Assembly (NCBI RefSeq): GCF_000154785.2
Contig: NC_015730.1
Coordinates: 372,001-436,000, forward strand
Direction of reading: 5' to 3'
DNA length: 64,000 nt
DNA from: Roseobacter litoralis Och 149
Lineage (GTDB): Bacteria; Pseudomonadota; Alphaproteobacteria; Rhodobacterales; Rhodobacteraceae
Each line of letters opens with the position of its first letter. Within the stretch, counting starts at the first letter, position 1. Shown here piece after piece: positions 9,498 through 17,781 of the stretch. The notes beneath the pieces were generated by a model that worked only from the letters and a program-made list of their open reading frames with translations, was not told the DNA's origin and did no database searches. A program made the position numbers and the translations under genes.

Positions 9498-9977
9498 ATG
9501 ACGCCGCCAGTTTCCGTTTATTCTGCCCATGTCGGGTCAGTTTATCGCGTGCAGTATAGGTGGCACGCATATTTTGGTGCCAATGTAAAAGTCTATAGGT
9601 CCTATCGGCGCGGCGATGGGACGTATGTGGGGATTGAACGAGATCCGGGCGTTGCTGTCATGGCTCCGGCCTGGGTTCTGGATGCTACAGTTTGCGGGCT
9701 GATGACATTGGGATCACCGGAGGTGTCGGTGGCCGGATTGCTGGATTTGTCCTCAATTCTGACATTGCAAGGTTTTCGGCGAAGCTTTGATGAGAGCGAC
9801 TCATCGAAGGAAGCCGAACATGACCACCCTCAGAACAACCAATCTGGCGCAACTGCCTCTTCCATTTCATCCGCCAGTGACTGCCCCGATGAACGAGCAG
9901 GAGCGAGAGATGCTGAGGCAGGCTCTTGCACAATTGCTTCTGGAAGCGGCCAGCCTGACACAGGAGGGATCAAATGA
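9498..9977 (+). CDS. short accessory protein of the recombinase element
   Basis: Residues about 15-70 ('YRVQYRWHAYFGANVKVYR', later 'GVAVMAPAWVLDATVCG') resemble a short accessory protein that I recall as common upstream of this recombinase class (recall, not a search). Integrated, it could use the ATG at 9498, which lies in host sequence, but no good ribosome site precedes it. In a circular form the element's right end would supply a Shine-Dalgarno and ATG in the same frame (see 12063-12078). The last ~50 codons overlap the next gene and may not be meaningful. The function is unknown. Confidence 0.5.
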   Translation: MTPPVSVYSAHVGSVYRVQYRWHAYFGANVKVYRSYRRGDGTYVGIERDPGVAVMAPAWVLDATVCGLMTLGSPEVSVAGLLDLSSILTLQGFRRSFDESDSSKEAEHDHPQNNQSGATASSISSASDCPDERAGARDAEAGSCTIASGSGQPDTGGIK

Positions 9978-9984
9978 TGGGTAA
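9820..9984 (+). CDS. 54-residue accessory protein of the recombinase element
   Basis: A small reading frame with a good ribosome site (GAAGGAAG, 7 bases upstream) that overlaps the recombinase start by 11 bp, so translation is probably coupled. The sequence has a proline-rich 'LPLPFHPP' stretch and then a helix, 'NEQEREMLRQALAQLLLEAA'. No enzymatic motif is visible. A short protein in this position next to large serine recombinases suggests a helper for recombination or its direction, but that is inference. Confidence 0.6.
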   Translation: MTTLRTTNLAQLPLPFHPPVTAPMNEQEREMLRQALAQLLLEAASLTQEGSNDG

Positions 9985-12061
9985 CAATGACCTCACACCT
10001 ATCGCAATATTGCCGCCTGCGTTGTTGCAGCGCCGGGCTATAGTCTATGTCCGGCAATCGACACAAAGCCAGGTCATGACCAATCTTGAGAGCCAACGGC
10101 GGCAATACGACCTGGTGTCTTCTGCACGCCAGTACGGTTTCCAAGCGGTAGATGTCATCGACGATGATCTCGGGATATCCGCGAGTGGAAGCGCTGTCCG
10201 ACCGGGATTCGAACGTTTGGTTGCGGCTCTCTGTTCTGGCGAAGTTGGTGCAGTGTTTTGCTTAGAAGTCTCTCGATTGGCCCGCAACGGACGGGACTGG
10301 CACCATGTTCTTGAGATCTGTGGCATGGTTGAGGCACGCGTTGTGGATCACGATGGCGTTTATGATCCTCGCCTCCCGAACGACCGACTTCTGTTAGGCA
10401 TGAAGGGCAGCATCAGCGAGTTTGAACTGGGGATACTGCGAACGCGGATGCTGGACGCTGCCCGTGCGAAGGCCAGGCGTGGCGAACTGCGCTACACCCC
10501 ACCGATTGGCTATCTTTGGGACCGAGATGCCGGGATCATGTTTGATCCAGACGTGCGGATTCAGGAGGTGATACGCGGGATATTCACTCGTTTTGAAGAA
10601 CTTGGCAGCGCCAGACAGGTCCTGTTGTCGATGGCTGATCAGGGTATCCATTTTCCACGGCCATCGGACGGTATCCGGCTGACATCTTTTGAGTGGCAGC
10701 CAATCCGGTATCGCAATGTCATCAGCATTCTCAAAAATACGTTCTACGCAGGCGTTTATGCTTATGGTAAAACTGGGAAGAAGACGGAGATCAGGGACGG
10801 CCGCGCCCATGTCAGCTACAAAAATCACAAATCGCCCGAGGATTGGGAGGTGGTTCTCCACGACCACCACGCTGCCTATATCGAGTTGGGGGCGTATGAA
10901 CGCAATCAGGCGCAACTCGCGCGCAATGCGTTTGGCAAGGCCGGTGGGACAAAGTCGGCCCGCGGTGGTCGAGCTTTGCTCGCCGGGCTCATGTCCTGTG
11001 CCAAATGTGGGAGACGGCTGCACGTTGTCTATGCGGGCCGAACACACCGTCCTGTCTATCGGTGTGACAATCCCAACCTGCTTTTGGGCCAAAAGCGGTG
11101 CTTCACATTCGGTGGTGCGCGCGCAGAGACCCTCATTGTTAGCGCCGTTTTGCAAGCCGTTGCCCCGCTGGCCATTGAGGCAGCGCTACAGGCGCAAATC
11201 TACATGAGCAATGCAGAGGAAGATCGACGCCAGCTGTTGGAGCTGGAACTGAAGCAAGCGGAATATGACGCCACGCTTGCAGAACGTCGATATGCGGCGT
11301 GTGACCCGGAGAACCGCCTGATAGCCGCGACGCTGGAGAAACGCTGGGAGGAAGCTCTCTCGCGGGTCCAAGCCTTCAAGGAACGCATGGCGAGCTCTCC
11401 AGACGCGCACGAGACCTTTGATCCAAGCGCATTGAACGGATTGGCGCAGGATCTAAAAGCCGCATGGGAGGCACCTACGGTGAGCATGCGTGCTCGCCAG
11501 CAACTGCTCCGGACCTTGATCGAGGACATCGTCGCCGATGTGGATGACACAAGCCGTGAGATTGTGCTGGTCGTCCACTGGAAAGGCGGGCGACACACGG
11601 AATTGCGGGTCAAAAAACCAAAGACTGGCGAGCATGGTGCAAAAACCAGCGAGGAGGCCTTAGCGATCATCCGCGAGATGGCAGGGCGATGGTCAGATGG
11701 ATCCATTGCGGCCTCGCTGAACCGCATGGGCATCCGCACCGGTCAGGACAAAACATGGAATGCAAAGCGCGTGTCCTCCATAAGGCGCGTGAACAACATC
11801 CGCGGCTACCTCTCCGCTGACAAGGATAGCCCGTGGCGCACCATGTCTGAGGCCGCAAAAGAGCTCGGTGTGACCAATCACGTGATCCGACGGCTGATCA
11901 AGGACGCAATTCTGCCTGCAAAACAGGTTGTCGATGGCGCGCCTTACCAAATCAGGACCGAAGACCTACAATCTGGTCAGGTAATACAAGCACTACGCCG
12001 CAAAAAGCGCCCGTGTCGCAGACAAAGCGACCAGCAGCTTTCAATGTTTACAAGCACTTAA
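9974..12061 (+). CDS. large serine recombinase
   Basis: A 695-residue site-specific recombinase. The N-terminal resolvase domain has 'AIVYVRQSTQSQ' with the presumed nucleophile Ser29, then 'DDDLGISASG', 'EVSRLARNGRDW' and 'GSISEFELGILRTR'. A 'recombinase' domain follows, then a zinc ribbon beginning 'SCAKCGRRL' (Cys342, Cys345, with later cysteines in 'YRCDN' and 'KRCFTF'), a coiled-coil region (about 418-475), and a C-terminal helix-turn-helix-like 'TMSEAAKELGVTNHVIRRLI'. All catalytic motifs look intact, so the enzyme may be active. It is the only recombinase in the element and the likely cause of the insertion into the stress-protein gene. Confidence 0.93.
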   Translation: MMGNNDLTPIAILPPALLQRRAIVYVRQSTQSQVMTNLESQRRQYDLVSSARQYGFQAVDVIDDDLGISASGSAVRPGFERLVAALCSGEVGAVFCLEVSRLARNGRDWHHVLEICGMVEARVVDHDGVYDPRLPNDRLLLGMKGSISEFELGILRTRMLDAARAKARRGELRYTPPIGYLWDRDAGIMFDPDVRIQEVIRGIFTRFEELGSARQVLLSMADQGIHFPRPSDGIRLTSFEWQPIRYRNVISILKNTFYAGVYAYGKTGKKTEIRDGRAHVSYKNHKSPEDWEVVLHDHHAAYIELGAYERNQAQLARNAFGKAGGTKSARGGRALLAGLMSCAKCGRRLHVVYAGRTHRPVYRCDNPNLLLGQKRCFTFGGARAETLIVSAVLQAVAPLAIEAALQAQIYMSNAEEDRRQLLELELKQAEYDATLAERRYAACDPENRLIAATLEKRWEEALSRVQAFKERMASSPDAHETFDPSALNGLAQDLKAAWEAPTVSMRARQQLLRTLIEDIVADVDDTSREIVLVVHWKGGRHTELRVKKPKTGEHGAKTSEEALAIIREMAGRWSDGSIAASLNRMGIRTGQDKTWNAKRVSSIRRVNNIRGYLSADKDSPWRTMSEAAKELGVTNHVIRRLIKDAILPAKQVVDGAPYQIRTEDLQSGQVIQALRRKKRPCRRQSDQQLSMFTST

Positions 12062-12062
12062 A

Positions 12063-12078
12063 AAGGGGGTGCATAATG
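12063..12078 (+). promoter_or_regulatory. outward-facing Shine-Dalgarno and ATG at the element's right end
   Basis: AAGGGGG followed by TGCATA and ATG (12076-12078) lies just after the recombinase stop. In the integrated state this ATG opens only a meaningless short frame in the host gene. If the element ends are joined as a circle, the same ATG reads MTNHSPVSVYSAHVG into the accessory gene in frame, with either of the two possible junctions. This is read directly from the sequence; its use in a circle is inference. Confidence 0.55.
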
Positions 12079-12509
12079 ACCAACCATTCGCCGAAGCGGC
12101 AAATGAGGCGCTCCATAAACTCGTCAGCGATACGCTGCCACAGGCGGAAGGTGTCCAGCATATCGTTGAGATCGGCGTGGTTTATGAAAAGGTTCTTGAA
12201 GCCATCGCGTTGAGCCACGCTGACCTCGTTATCGTTGGTGCGCACAAGCCGGACCTCGCCGATCGCTTTATGGGGCCGAACGCCGCCCGTATTGCGCGAC
12301 ACGCGGGGATATCGACGTTGGTTTTGCGGGTGTAATCGATTGAGTTGATACAGGTGTGTTCGCCAAGGCTGTGATGATCCGAAAGGCCCGTCGCTAAAAT
12401 GCCCGTTCCTGTTGAAACCGGGTCTGTGCAACGGCAACTGTTTTGCCTTTAGATTGCAGCGCGTTTTTGCTATCGCGTCCGACAAGTGTCATCTGGATGT
12501 ATATCTGAC

Positions 12510-12956
12510 GTGTCCGTTCTGTTTCAAATCACGCTAGGCAGCTCGTTACTGGTGTTGTGCACCTTTATTCACGTGGGTGTCATGGTGTCGTTGACCCGGC
12601 GACTTCGAATGATGAAGCAGGCCATGGAGCCCACCACCCAAAAGAAATATTTTGCGGTCCATTCGGCTGTCGTCTTCGCATTGATGCTGTCGCACACGAT
12701 ACACCTCTATATCTGGGCATTCTCTATCTGGGCCCTTGGGGCTTTACCGGGCTACGAAGAGCCGATCTATTTTGCACTCGTGACCTACACAACTGTTGGG
12801 TATGGGGACACAACGCTTGGGCCTGCCTTCCGCATTTTTGGGGCCATGGCATCGGTGAACGGGATTCTTGCGTTTGGGATGACGACAGCCTTTCTGGTTG
12901 GCTTGTTTCCGCGTGTCCTTGGCTTGCCGACAGAAAAGGACGACCCGAAACCGTGA
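12510..12956 (+). CDS. two-pore-helix type potassium channel-like protein
   Basis: A ~148-residue membrane protein with three hydrophobic segments and a canonical K+ selectivity filter 'TYTTVGYGD' between the last two, as in KcsA-type channel subunits. Assembly as a tetramer in the inner membrane is expected from the family. Start choice is uncertain: GTG 12510 puts the first helix close to the N-terminus, and GTG 12486 is an in-frame alternative; neither has a strong ribosome site. No regulatory RCK domain is present. It stands alone between the interrupted stress-protein gene and a CIA30 gene. Confidence 0.8.
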   Translation: MSVLFQITLGSSLLVLCTFIHVGVMVSLTRRLRMMKQAMEPTTQKKYFAVHSAVVFALMLSHTIHLYIWAFSIWALGALPGYEEPIYFALVTYTTVGYGDTTLGPAFRIFGAMASVNGILAFGMTTAFLVGLFPRVLGLPTEKDDPKP

Positions 12957-13053
12957 TGCATTTTCGCCGCGAAAACCGCATTTCAATTGTCGGCTCTTTT
13001 ACGGGCCGTTCCATGATCTTTCTGTGCCAAAGCAATGTACTTTTGGGGGCTTT

Positions 13054-13524
13054 GTGAAACTGAACCCAACATGGGAATATGTGTCGGACCGTGTCATGGG
13101 CGGTGTGTCCGACGGTAGCTTGTCCATTGATATGGACGCTCAACAACTGGTGGCGCGACTGACGGGGCACGTAAGTCTGCAGAACAATGGTGGTTTTATT
13201 CAGATGGCTTTTGATCTGTCCCCGGACGACGGCGTGGTGGATGCATCGGATTGGACCGGTTTGGAAATCAAATTGAGGGGCAATGGCGAAAGCTATGATG
13301 TCAGGTTGCGCACTGCACAGCTGAGCCGACCGTGGCAGTCTTTTCGCGCACAAGTCACATCAACCGCATCGTGGCGCGTTGCACGTCTTCCCTTTTCTAG
13401 TTTTCAACCGCACCGAACCGACAGTACGTTTAACCCTGCGGCCCTGCGCAGGATTGGTATTCTGGCGATTGGCAAAGCGTTTGAGGCTGACATTAGCGTC
13501 GCGCACATTGGATTTTACCGCTAG
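13054..13524 (+). CDS. CIA30 family protein
   Basis: A ~156-residue protein with the hallmark 'WEYVSDRVMGGVSDG' near the N-terminus and 'GFIQMAFDL', 'DWTGLEIKLRGNG' and 'IGILAIGKAF' further on, as in the CIA30 beta-sandwich family named for a mitochondrial complex I assembly factor. Bacterial members have no settled role. GTG 13054 is chosen because GGGGG lies 4-8 bases upstream; the longer frame starts inside the channel gene and its extra residues look random. Complex I genes are not nearby, so a link to complex I cannot be argued from context. Confidence 0.75.
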   Translation: MKLNPTWEYVSDRVMGGVSDGSLSIDMDAQQLVARLTGHVSLQNNGGFIQMAFDLSPDDGVVDASDWTGLEIKLRGNGESYDVRLRTAQLSRPWQSFRAQVTSTASWRVARLPFSSFQPHRTDSTFNPAALRRIGILAIGKAFEADISVAHIGFYR

Positions 13525-13656
13525 CCTTGCCTGAACACGATGCTGGAATTGGTTAATATTTAGGCAAAGGTCATATTTTTCAGCCTGTTAGCTACGCCGT
13601 CAGGGCCTTTTCATAAACTTGGTTGCACCCTTTGAACGGTCCGCTACGCTGGCGAC

Positions 13657-15081
13657 ATGACAAAAAAAATAAATCACTTCAGTGAGATGACGGCAGGGGA
13701 TGATGTGCGCGCACCTTATCGCCACTATCAATCCTGGTTTGCCGGACAGGATGTTAACAGATTGTCGCGAAAAGCGCAGGAAGCGGAAGTCTTCTTTCGA
13801 CGCACCGGGATTACATTCAACGTTTACGGCCAATCGGACGCCGAAGAACGGCTGATCCCTTTCGATCTGGTGCCGCGTATTCTGTCGGGGGCGGAGTGGA
13901 CAAAGCTGTCGCGCGGCATCGAACAGCGCGTGCGGGCAATCAATGCGTTTTTGCATGATATTTACAATCGGCAGGAAATCCTGCGTGCGGGTATTGTTCC
14001 TGTTGAACTGATCGCAAAGAACGCAGCATTTCTGCCGCAGATGATGGATTTTACACCGCCCGGTGGCGTCTATACGCATATTGTCGGGACAGATATCGTG
14101 CGCACCGGCGAAGATGATTTCTACGTGTTGGAAGACAACGCGCGGACGCCATCCGGTGTCAGCTACATGCTCGAAAACCGCGAAACAATGCTGCAGATGT
14201 TCCCCGAGCTTTTCAGCAAGATCAAAGTGCAGCGGGTGAGCGATTATCCCAAGAACTTGCGCCGCTCACTTGAGGGCTCGGCACCTGCGGGATGCACCGG
14301 GCGACCGTGTGTTGTGGTACTTACCCCGGGCATTCACAATTCTGCCTATTATGAGCACAGCTTTCTCGCGGACCAGATGGGTGTCGAACTGGTGGAGGGG
14401 CACGACCTGCGCGTCATTGACGGGCACATCGCAATGCGGACCACACGCGGCTACAAGGTGATCGATGTCATCTACCGGCGTGTGGATGATGATTTTCTCG
14501 ACCCACTCACCTTTAATCCCGCATCCATGCTGGGTGTGCCGGGTATTATGGATGTGTACCGTGCCGGAAATATCACGATCACGAATGCGCCGGGCACAGG
14601 GGTTGCGGACGACAAGGCAATCTACAGCTACGTCCCTGAAATCATTGAATTCTACACCGGTGAAAAGGCGATCCTGAAAAATGTTCAGACGCACCGTTGT
14701 TCAGAACCGGACACGCTGAAATATGTGCTCGATAACCTCGCGGATCTGGTGGTCAAAGAGGTGCATGGCTCGGGCGGCTACGGCATGCTTGTAGGACCAG
14801 CCGCCAACAAAAAGGAACTGGCGGATTTTGCGGATAAGCTAAGGGGCAACCCTGCGAACTATATTGCGCAGCCGACGTTGTCGCTCTCGACTGTGCCCAT
14901 ATTGACCGACGCGGGTCTTGCCCCGCGGCATGTTGATCTGCGACCCTTTGCATTGGTGTCCCCCAATTCCATCAATATCGTGCCGGGTGGTTTGACACGC
15001 GTGGCGCTGACCGAAGGCAGTCTGGTTGTGAACTCAAGCCAAGGTGGCGGAACCAAAGACACTTGGGTATTGGAGAGCTGA
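13657..15081 (+). CDS. circularly permuted ATP-grasp type 2 family protein
   Basis: A 474-residue protein matching the circularly permuted ATP-grasp family (former DUF404/DUF407): 'RLIPFDLVPRILSGAEW' near residue 68, 'FYVLEDNARTPSGVSYMLEN' near 152, 'VVKEVHGSGGYGMLVGP' near 370 and a C-terminal 'NSSQGGGTKDTWVLE'. ATP-grasp enzymes join an acid to an amine using ATP; this branch is thought to make or modify peptides. The stop is followed at once by the alpha-E gene, and a transglutaminase-like gene overlaps that. This three-gene set is a known conserved cluster of unknown product. Confidence 0.88.
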   Translation: MTKKINHFSEMTAGDDVRAPYRHYQSWFAGQDVNRLSRKAQEAEVFFRRTGITFNVYGQSDAEERLIPFDLVPRILSGAEWTKLSRGIEQRVRAINAFLHDIYNRQEILRAGIVPVELIAKNAAFLPQMMDFTPPGGVYTHIVGTDIVRTGEDDFYVLEDNARTPSGVSYMLENRETMLQMFPELFSKIKVQRVSDYPKNLRRSLEGSAPAGCTGRPCVVVLTPGIHNSAYYEHSFLADQMGVELVEGHDLRVIDGHIAMRTTRGYKVIDVIYRRVDDDFLDPLTFNPASMLGVPGIMDVYRAGNITITNAPGTGVADDKAIYSYVPEIIEFYTGEKAILKNVQTHRCSEPDTLKYVLDNLADLVVKEVHGSGGYGMLVGPAANKKELADFADKLRGNPANYIAQPTLSLSTVPILTDAGLAPRHVDLRPFALVSPNSINIVPGGLTRVALTEGSLVVNSSQGGGTKDTWVLES

Positions 15082-15082
15082 T

Positions 15083-16024
15083 ATGCTGGGCAAAACCGCA
15101 GGTGGATTATTTTGGATGTTCCGCAATCTGGAACGTGCCGGAAATACGGCGCGTCTGATTGAGGCAGGGTTTCGCATCGCGCTGACGCGATCAAACGATC
15201 CGGAATCTGAATGGAAATCGGTCATCGTAACCTCGGCGTCGCGGCCGGCGTACACAGCCAAACATGATGGTTATGACAGCGCGCGGGTCACGGATTTTCT
15301 GTTGCGCGACCCGGACAACCCGAACTCGGTTCTATCCGTGATCAAGGGCGCGCGCGACAATGCGCGACTGGTGCGCACGGCACTGACCACCGAAGTCTGG
15401 ATGGCGGTCAACGAAACATGGATGGTGCTGACAAAAGCCCTGAAAGATCCTGTTCCGGAAACAGATCTGCCCGAAGTTTTGAGCTTGATCCGCCAGCAAT
15501 CGGCGTTGGTACGCGGCGCATTGCATGGCACGATGCTGCGCAATGACATCTACGATTTCAGCCGTTTGGGGAATTTTATCGAACGGATGGACAGCACGGC
15601 GCGGATCATTGATGTGAAGTACCACGCCCTGCTGCCTGCCACGTCTTTTGTGGGCAGCCGCATGGACAACGTGCAATGGGAAATGATCCTGCGGTCGGTT
15701 TCAGCACATGCCTCGTTTCGCTGGGCTGTCGAAGGAGATTACAACGCACCCAACATTGCCAGCTTTCTGATCCTCGACCGTCGCCTGCCGCGATCTCTGG
15801 CCTTTTGCGCGTCACAGATCGTGGATCACCTGACCTATCTTTCGGACGAATACCGCGACCGTCCCCAAAGCCTTGATCTTGCGCAGGATCTGAACGCACG
15901 TCTCAGGGACCGCGATATCAGTTCGATTTTTGATGAAGGGTTGCACGAATTTCTGAATGCGGTGATCCGCGATACAAACACGCTTGGTCTTCAGATCCAG
16001 CAAGATTACAGGTTCAACGCATAA
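15083..16024 (+). CDS. alpha-E domain protein (DUF403)
   Basis: A 313-residue, mainly helical protein beginning 'MLGKTAGGLFWMFRNLERA', the usual start of alpha-E (DUF403) proteins that accompany circularly permuted ATP-grasp enzymes. ATG 15083 is used: GGAGAG lies 7-12 bases upstream inside the end of the ATP-grasp gene, and the start is one base after that gene's stop. No catalytic motif can be named; the domain is probably a partner or adaptor in the peptide-modifying system. Its stop overlaps the next start by one base. Confidence 0.87.
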   Translation: MLGKTAGGLFWMFRNLERAGNTARLIEAGFRIALTRSNDPESEWKSVIVTSASRPAYTAKHDGYDSARVTDFLLRDPDNPNSVLSVIKGARDNARLVRTALTTEVWMAVNETWMVLTKALKDPVPETDLPEVLSLIRQQSALVRGALHGTMLRNDIYDFSRLGNFIERMDSTARIIDVKYHALLPATSFVGSRMDNVQWEMILRSVSAHASFRWAVEGDYNAPNIASFLILDRRLPRSLAFCASQIVDHLTYLSDEYRDRPQSLDLAQDLNARLRDRDISSIFDEGLHEFLNAVIRDTNTLGLQIQQDYRFNA

Positions 16025-16821
16025 TGGAACTCTCCATCCGACATAAAACCGAATACGCGTATGAAGCGCCAGTTGGTTTTGCCTTGCAGAAGGTACGGCT
16101 GCATCCGCTGGATTCTGGCCTGCAAACGGTCCATCGCTGGAGCCTTGACGTTACCGGTGGCAAGGTGGAGGCGAGTTACAGTGATCACTACGGCAATCAC
16201 GTTGATCTGGTCAGCGCCGAAACCGGCACGCAAAAACTGCAGCTTGTCGCCAGCGGGGTCGTGCAAACGCGTGATACCGCCGGTGTCGTGGGCAAAGTGT
16301 ACGGGTGCGCGCCACTTTGGCATTTCGCGCAGAACACGCCGCTGACCAAGGCGGGACCGCAGATTACAGTACTCGCTGAGACTGTCGGCGCTGAAAAGGA
16401 CAGGCTGGATGGGCTGCATGCGCTGAGCGCGGCGATCCTGAAAACGGTGCCTTACGAGGCTGGCCACACACATTCATCGACCCCGGCCGAAGAGGCGGTG
16501 AATGTGGGCAAGGCCGTGTGTCAGGATCATGCAAACATCTTTGTGTCTGCCGCCCGGGTCGCCGGATTGCCCGCGCGCTATGTCAGCGGATACCTGTTGA
16601 TGAACGAAACCATTGATCAGGATGCCAGCCACGCATGGGCCGAAGTCCATCTTGATGACCTTGGATGGGTCGGCTTTGATGTGTCCAATGGTGTCTCCCC
16701 GGATGAAAAGTACATTCGTATTGCCATCGGGCGAGATGCGCATGACGCAGCACCAGTGTCCGGTCTGCGCAGCGGGTCCGGGGCAGAGAGCATGATGGTC
16801 TCTTTGCAAGTCCAGCAGTAG
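16024..16821 (+). CDS. transglutaminase-like cysteine peptidase family protein
   Basis: A 265-residue protein with an N-terminal beta-rich domain ('IRHKTEYAYEAPVGFALQKV') and a transglutaminase core: cysteine in 'GKAVCQDHANIF' (about Cys166), histidine in 'DASHAWAEVHL' and aspartate in 'VGFDVSNG', a Cys-His-Asp triad. Members of this group are predicted amidases or peptidases. It is the last gene of the ATP-grasp/alpha-E operon. In many bacteria an Anbu proteasome-like peptidase gene follows; here the next 160 bp hold no such gene and the next gene is on the other strand. Confidence 0.88.
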   Translation: MELSIRHKTEYAYEAPVGFALQKVRLHPLDSGLQTVHRWSLDVTGGKVEASYSDHYGNHVDLVSAETGTQKLQLVASGVVQTRDTAGVVGKVYGCAPLWHFAQNTPLTKAGPQITVLAETVGAEKDRLDGLHALSAAILKTVPYEAGHTHSSTPAEEAVNVGKAVCQDHANIFVSAARVAGLPARYVSGYLLMNETIDQDASHAWAEVHLDDLGWVGFDVSNGVSPDEKYIRIAIGRDAHDAAPVSGLRSGSGAESMMVSLQVQQ

Positions 16822-16984
16822 CCCGGAGCAGCGCGGCAAAAACGTGTTGGATTGAGGTCAAATAGCCTCTGGCTTGCGCCTGTGTCGCGCTTTCATGTGC
16901 TGTAACAGCGTGGCCTCCAATAATGAACAAGCGGTTCAATCATTGCGCTTAAACAAGCTACGTTTGGGTGGATGGCGTCGTCGG

Positions 16985-17764
16985 CTAGGAGTTGATCAGC
17001 TCTGACAGATCGCTTGCAGCGGCAAACAGACTGTCAACTTTGGCGACAAGGTCCTCAAGGCTCTGGCGTTGCAAGGGTGCATGCACGGACAGGGTTGAGA
17101 CCAGTCTCTTTTGCGTATCATAGATTGGTACAGCAACGGCTGCCATACCTTCCATGAACTCTTCGGCATCCGTGGAGAAACCACGTTTGCGGGTCAGTTC
17201 CAGCTCTGCCTTGAGCGCGTCTCGGTCGGTGATTGTGCCGGGGACATATTCATCCAATTTCAGATTGGCCAGCAGCCTGTCGAGATAGGCGGGGCGCAGT
17301 GCAGAGAGGTACATCTTGCCACTTGCGGTGCAATGAAAGGGCACGTTTGAGCCGACAGGCAGTTGAATACGCAAGGGCCAATGGGTTTCCACCCGGTCGA
17401 GATAGGTCATCCCTTCGCGGTCAGGTGTCGAGATGTTGCAGGTCTCTCCGATTTCCTCGGCAAGGCGGCGCAGGATCACGAGTCGCAGCATGCGCACCCG
17501 TTGCGAAGAAACCGTGTTGACCGCCAGTTTGCGCAATCGAGGGCCGGGACTATAGGACCGGCCGTCGATGTCGCGCTGTAAGAACCCTGCTTCCTCTGCG
17601 GTGTGAAAGAGGCGGTGCAGGGTTGGTTTCGGCAAGTTGAGCGTATCTTTTAACGCCGAAGGCGTGACCGGAACCCCAACCCTGGCGACCTCTTCAAGCA
17701 AGACCAGCAGCCGCAAATTCGTCGGTATCTGGCCGTGCTTTTCAGGAGAGAGGTCGTCAGGCAT
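16985..17764 (-). CDS. IclR family transcriptional regulator
   Basis: A 259-residue regulator with a winged helix-turn-helix (about 15-80, 'VPVTPSALKDTLNLPKPTLH') and an IclR ligand-binding domain ('RVETHWPLRIQLPVGSNVPF', 'CTASGKMYLSAL', 'GFSTDAEEFMEGMAAVAVPI'). IclR proteins bind small organic acids or aromatics. It lies 17 bp downstream of the TRAP large permease on the same strand, so it is probably cotranscribed with dctPQM and controls that operon and perhaps the divergent GMC gene. A candidate imperfect operator lies at 21187. Confidence 0.9.
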   Translation of the reverse strand: MPDDLSPEKHGQIPTNLRLLVLLEEVARVGVPVTPSALKDTLNLPKPTLHRLFHTAEEAGFLQRDIDGRSYSPGPRLRKLAVNTVSSQRVRMLRLVILRRLAEEIGETCNISTPDREGMTYLDRVETHWPLRIQLPVGSNVPFHCTASGKMYLSALRPAYLDRLLANLKLDEYVPGTITDRDALKAELELTRKRGFSTDAEEFMEGMAAVAVPIYDTQKRLVSTLSVHAPLQRQSLEDLVAKVDSLFAAASDLSELINS

Positions 17765-17781
17765 AGTGGTTCCGTCTCAGG

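Larger units (their letters stand above)
9509..12092 (+). mobile_element. ~2.58 kb serine-recombinase element inserted in the stress-protein gene
   Basis: Boundaries are set by reconstructing the interrupted gene: flanks share only GCC (or, alternatively, ATGAC a few bases away), there is no long target duplication and I see no terminal inverted repeats. That fits integration by a large serine recombinase, which joins short-core att sites, rather than a DDE transposase. Cargo is limited to a short protein (9498-9977), a 54-residue protein (9820-9984) and the recombinase (9974-12061), all in one direction with overlaps. The recombinase stop lies 31 bp from the right end. No resistance or accessory cargo is present. 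Confidence 0.8.
9323..12335 (+). pseudogene. universal stress protein (TeaD-like), interrupted by a serine-recombinase element
   Basis: The N-terminal part (9323-9508) encodes 'MTNHILCSVDLTHEDEAAKL' and continues through 'GSSWVGSFFKEGT'. The C-terminal part (12093-12335) encodes 'EAANEALHKLVSDTLP' and ends 'GISTLVLRV', with the ATP-binding 'GAHKPDLADRFMGPNAAR' motif. Joined across the insertion at a shared GCC (9506-9508 and 12090-12092), the two parts make one uninterrupted 142-residue USP, the usual length for the family. USPs of this type follow TRAP permease genes and regulate the transporter. As it stands the gene should give only a truncated ~62-residue N-terminus with a foreign tail. 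A second join at a shared ATGAC (9498-9502, 12076-12080) also keeps the frame but adds two residues. Confidence 0.88.

Noticed and set aside
12724..13353. 209-codon frame antisense to the channel and CIA30 genes
   Set aside because: Both plus-strand genes have diagnostic motifs; the antisense frame does not.
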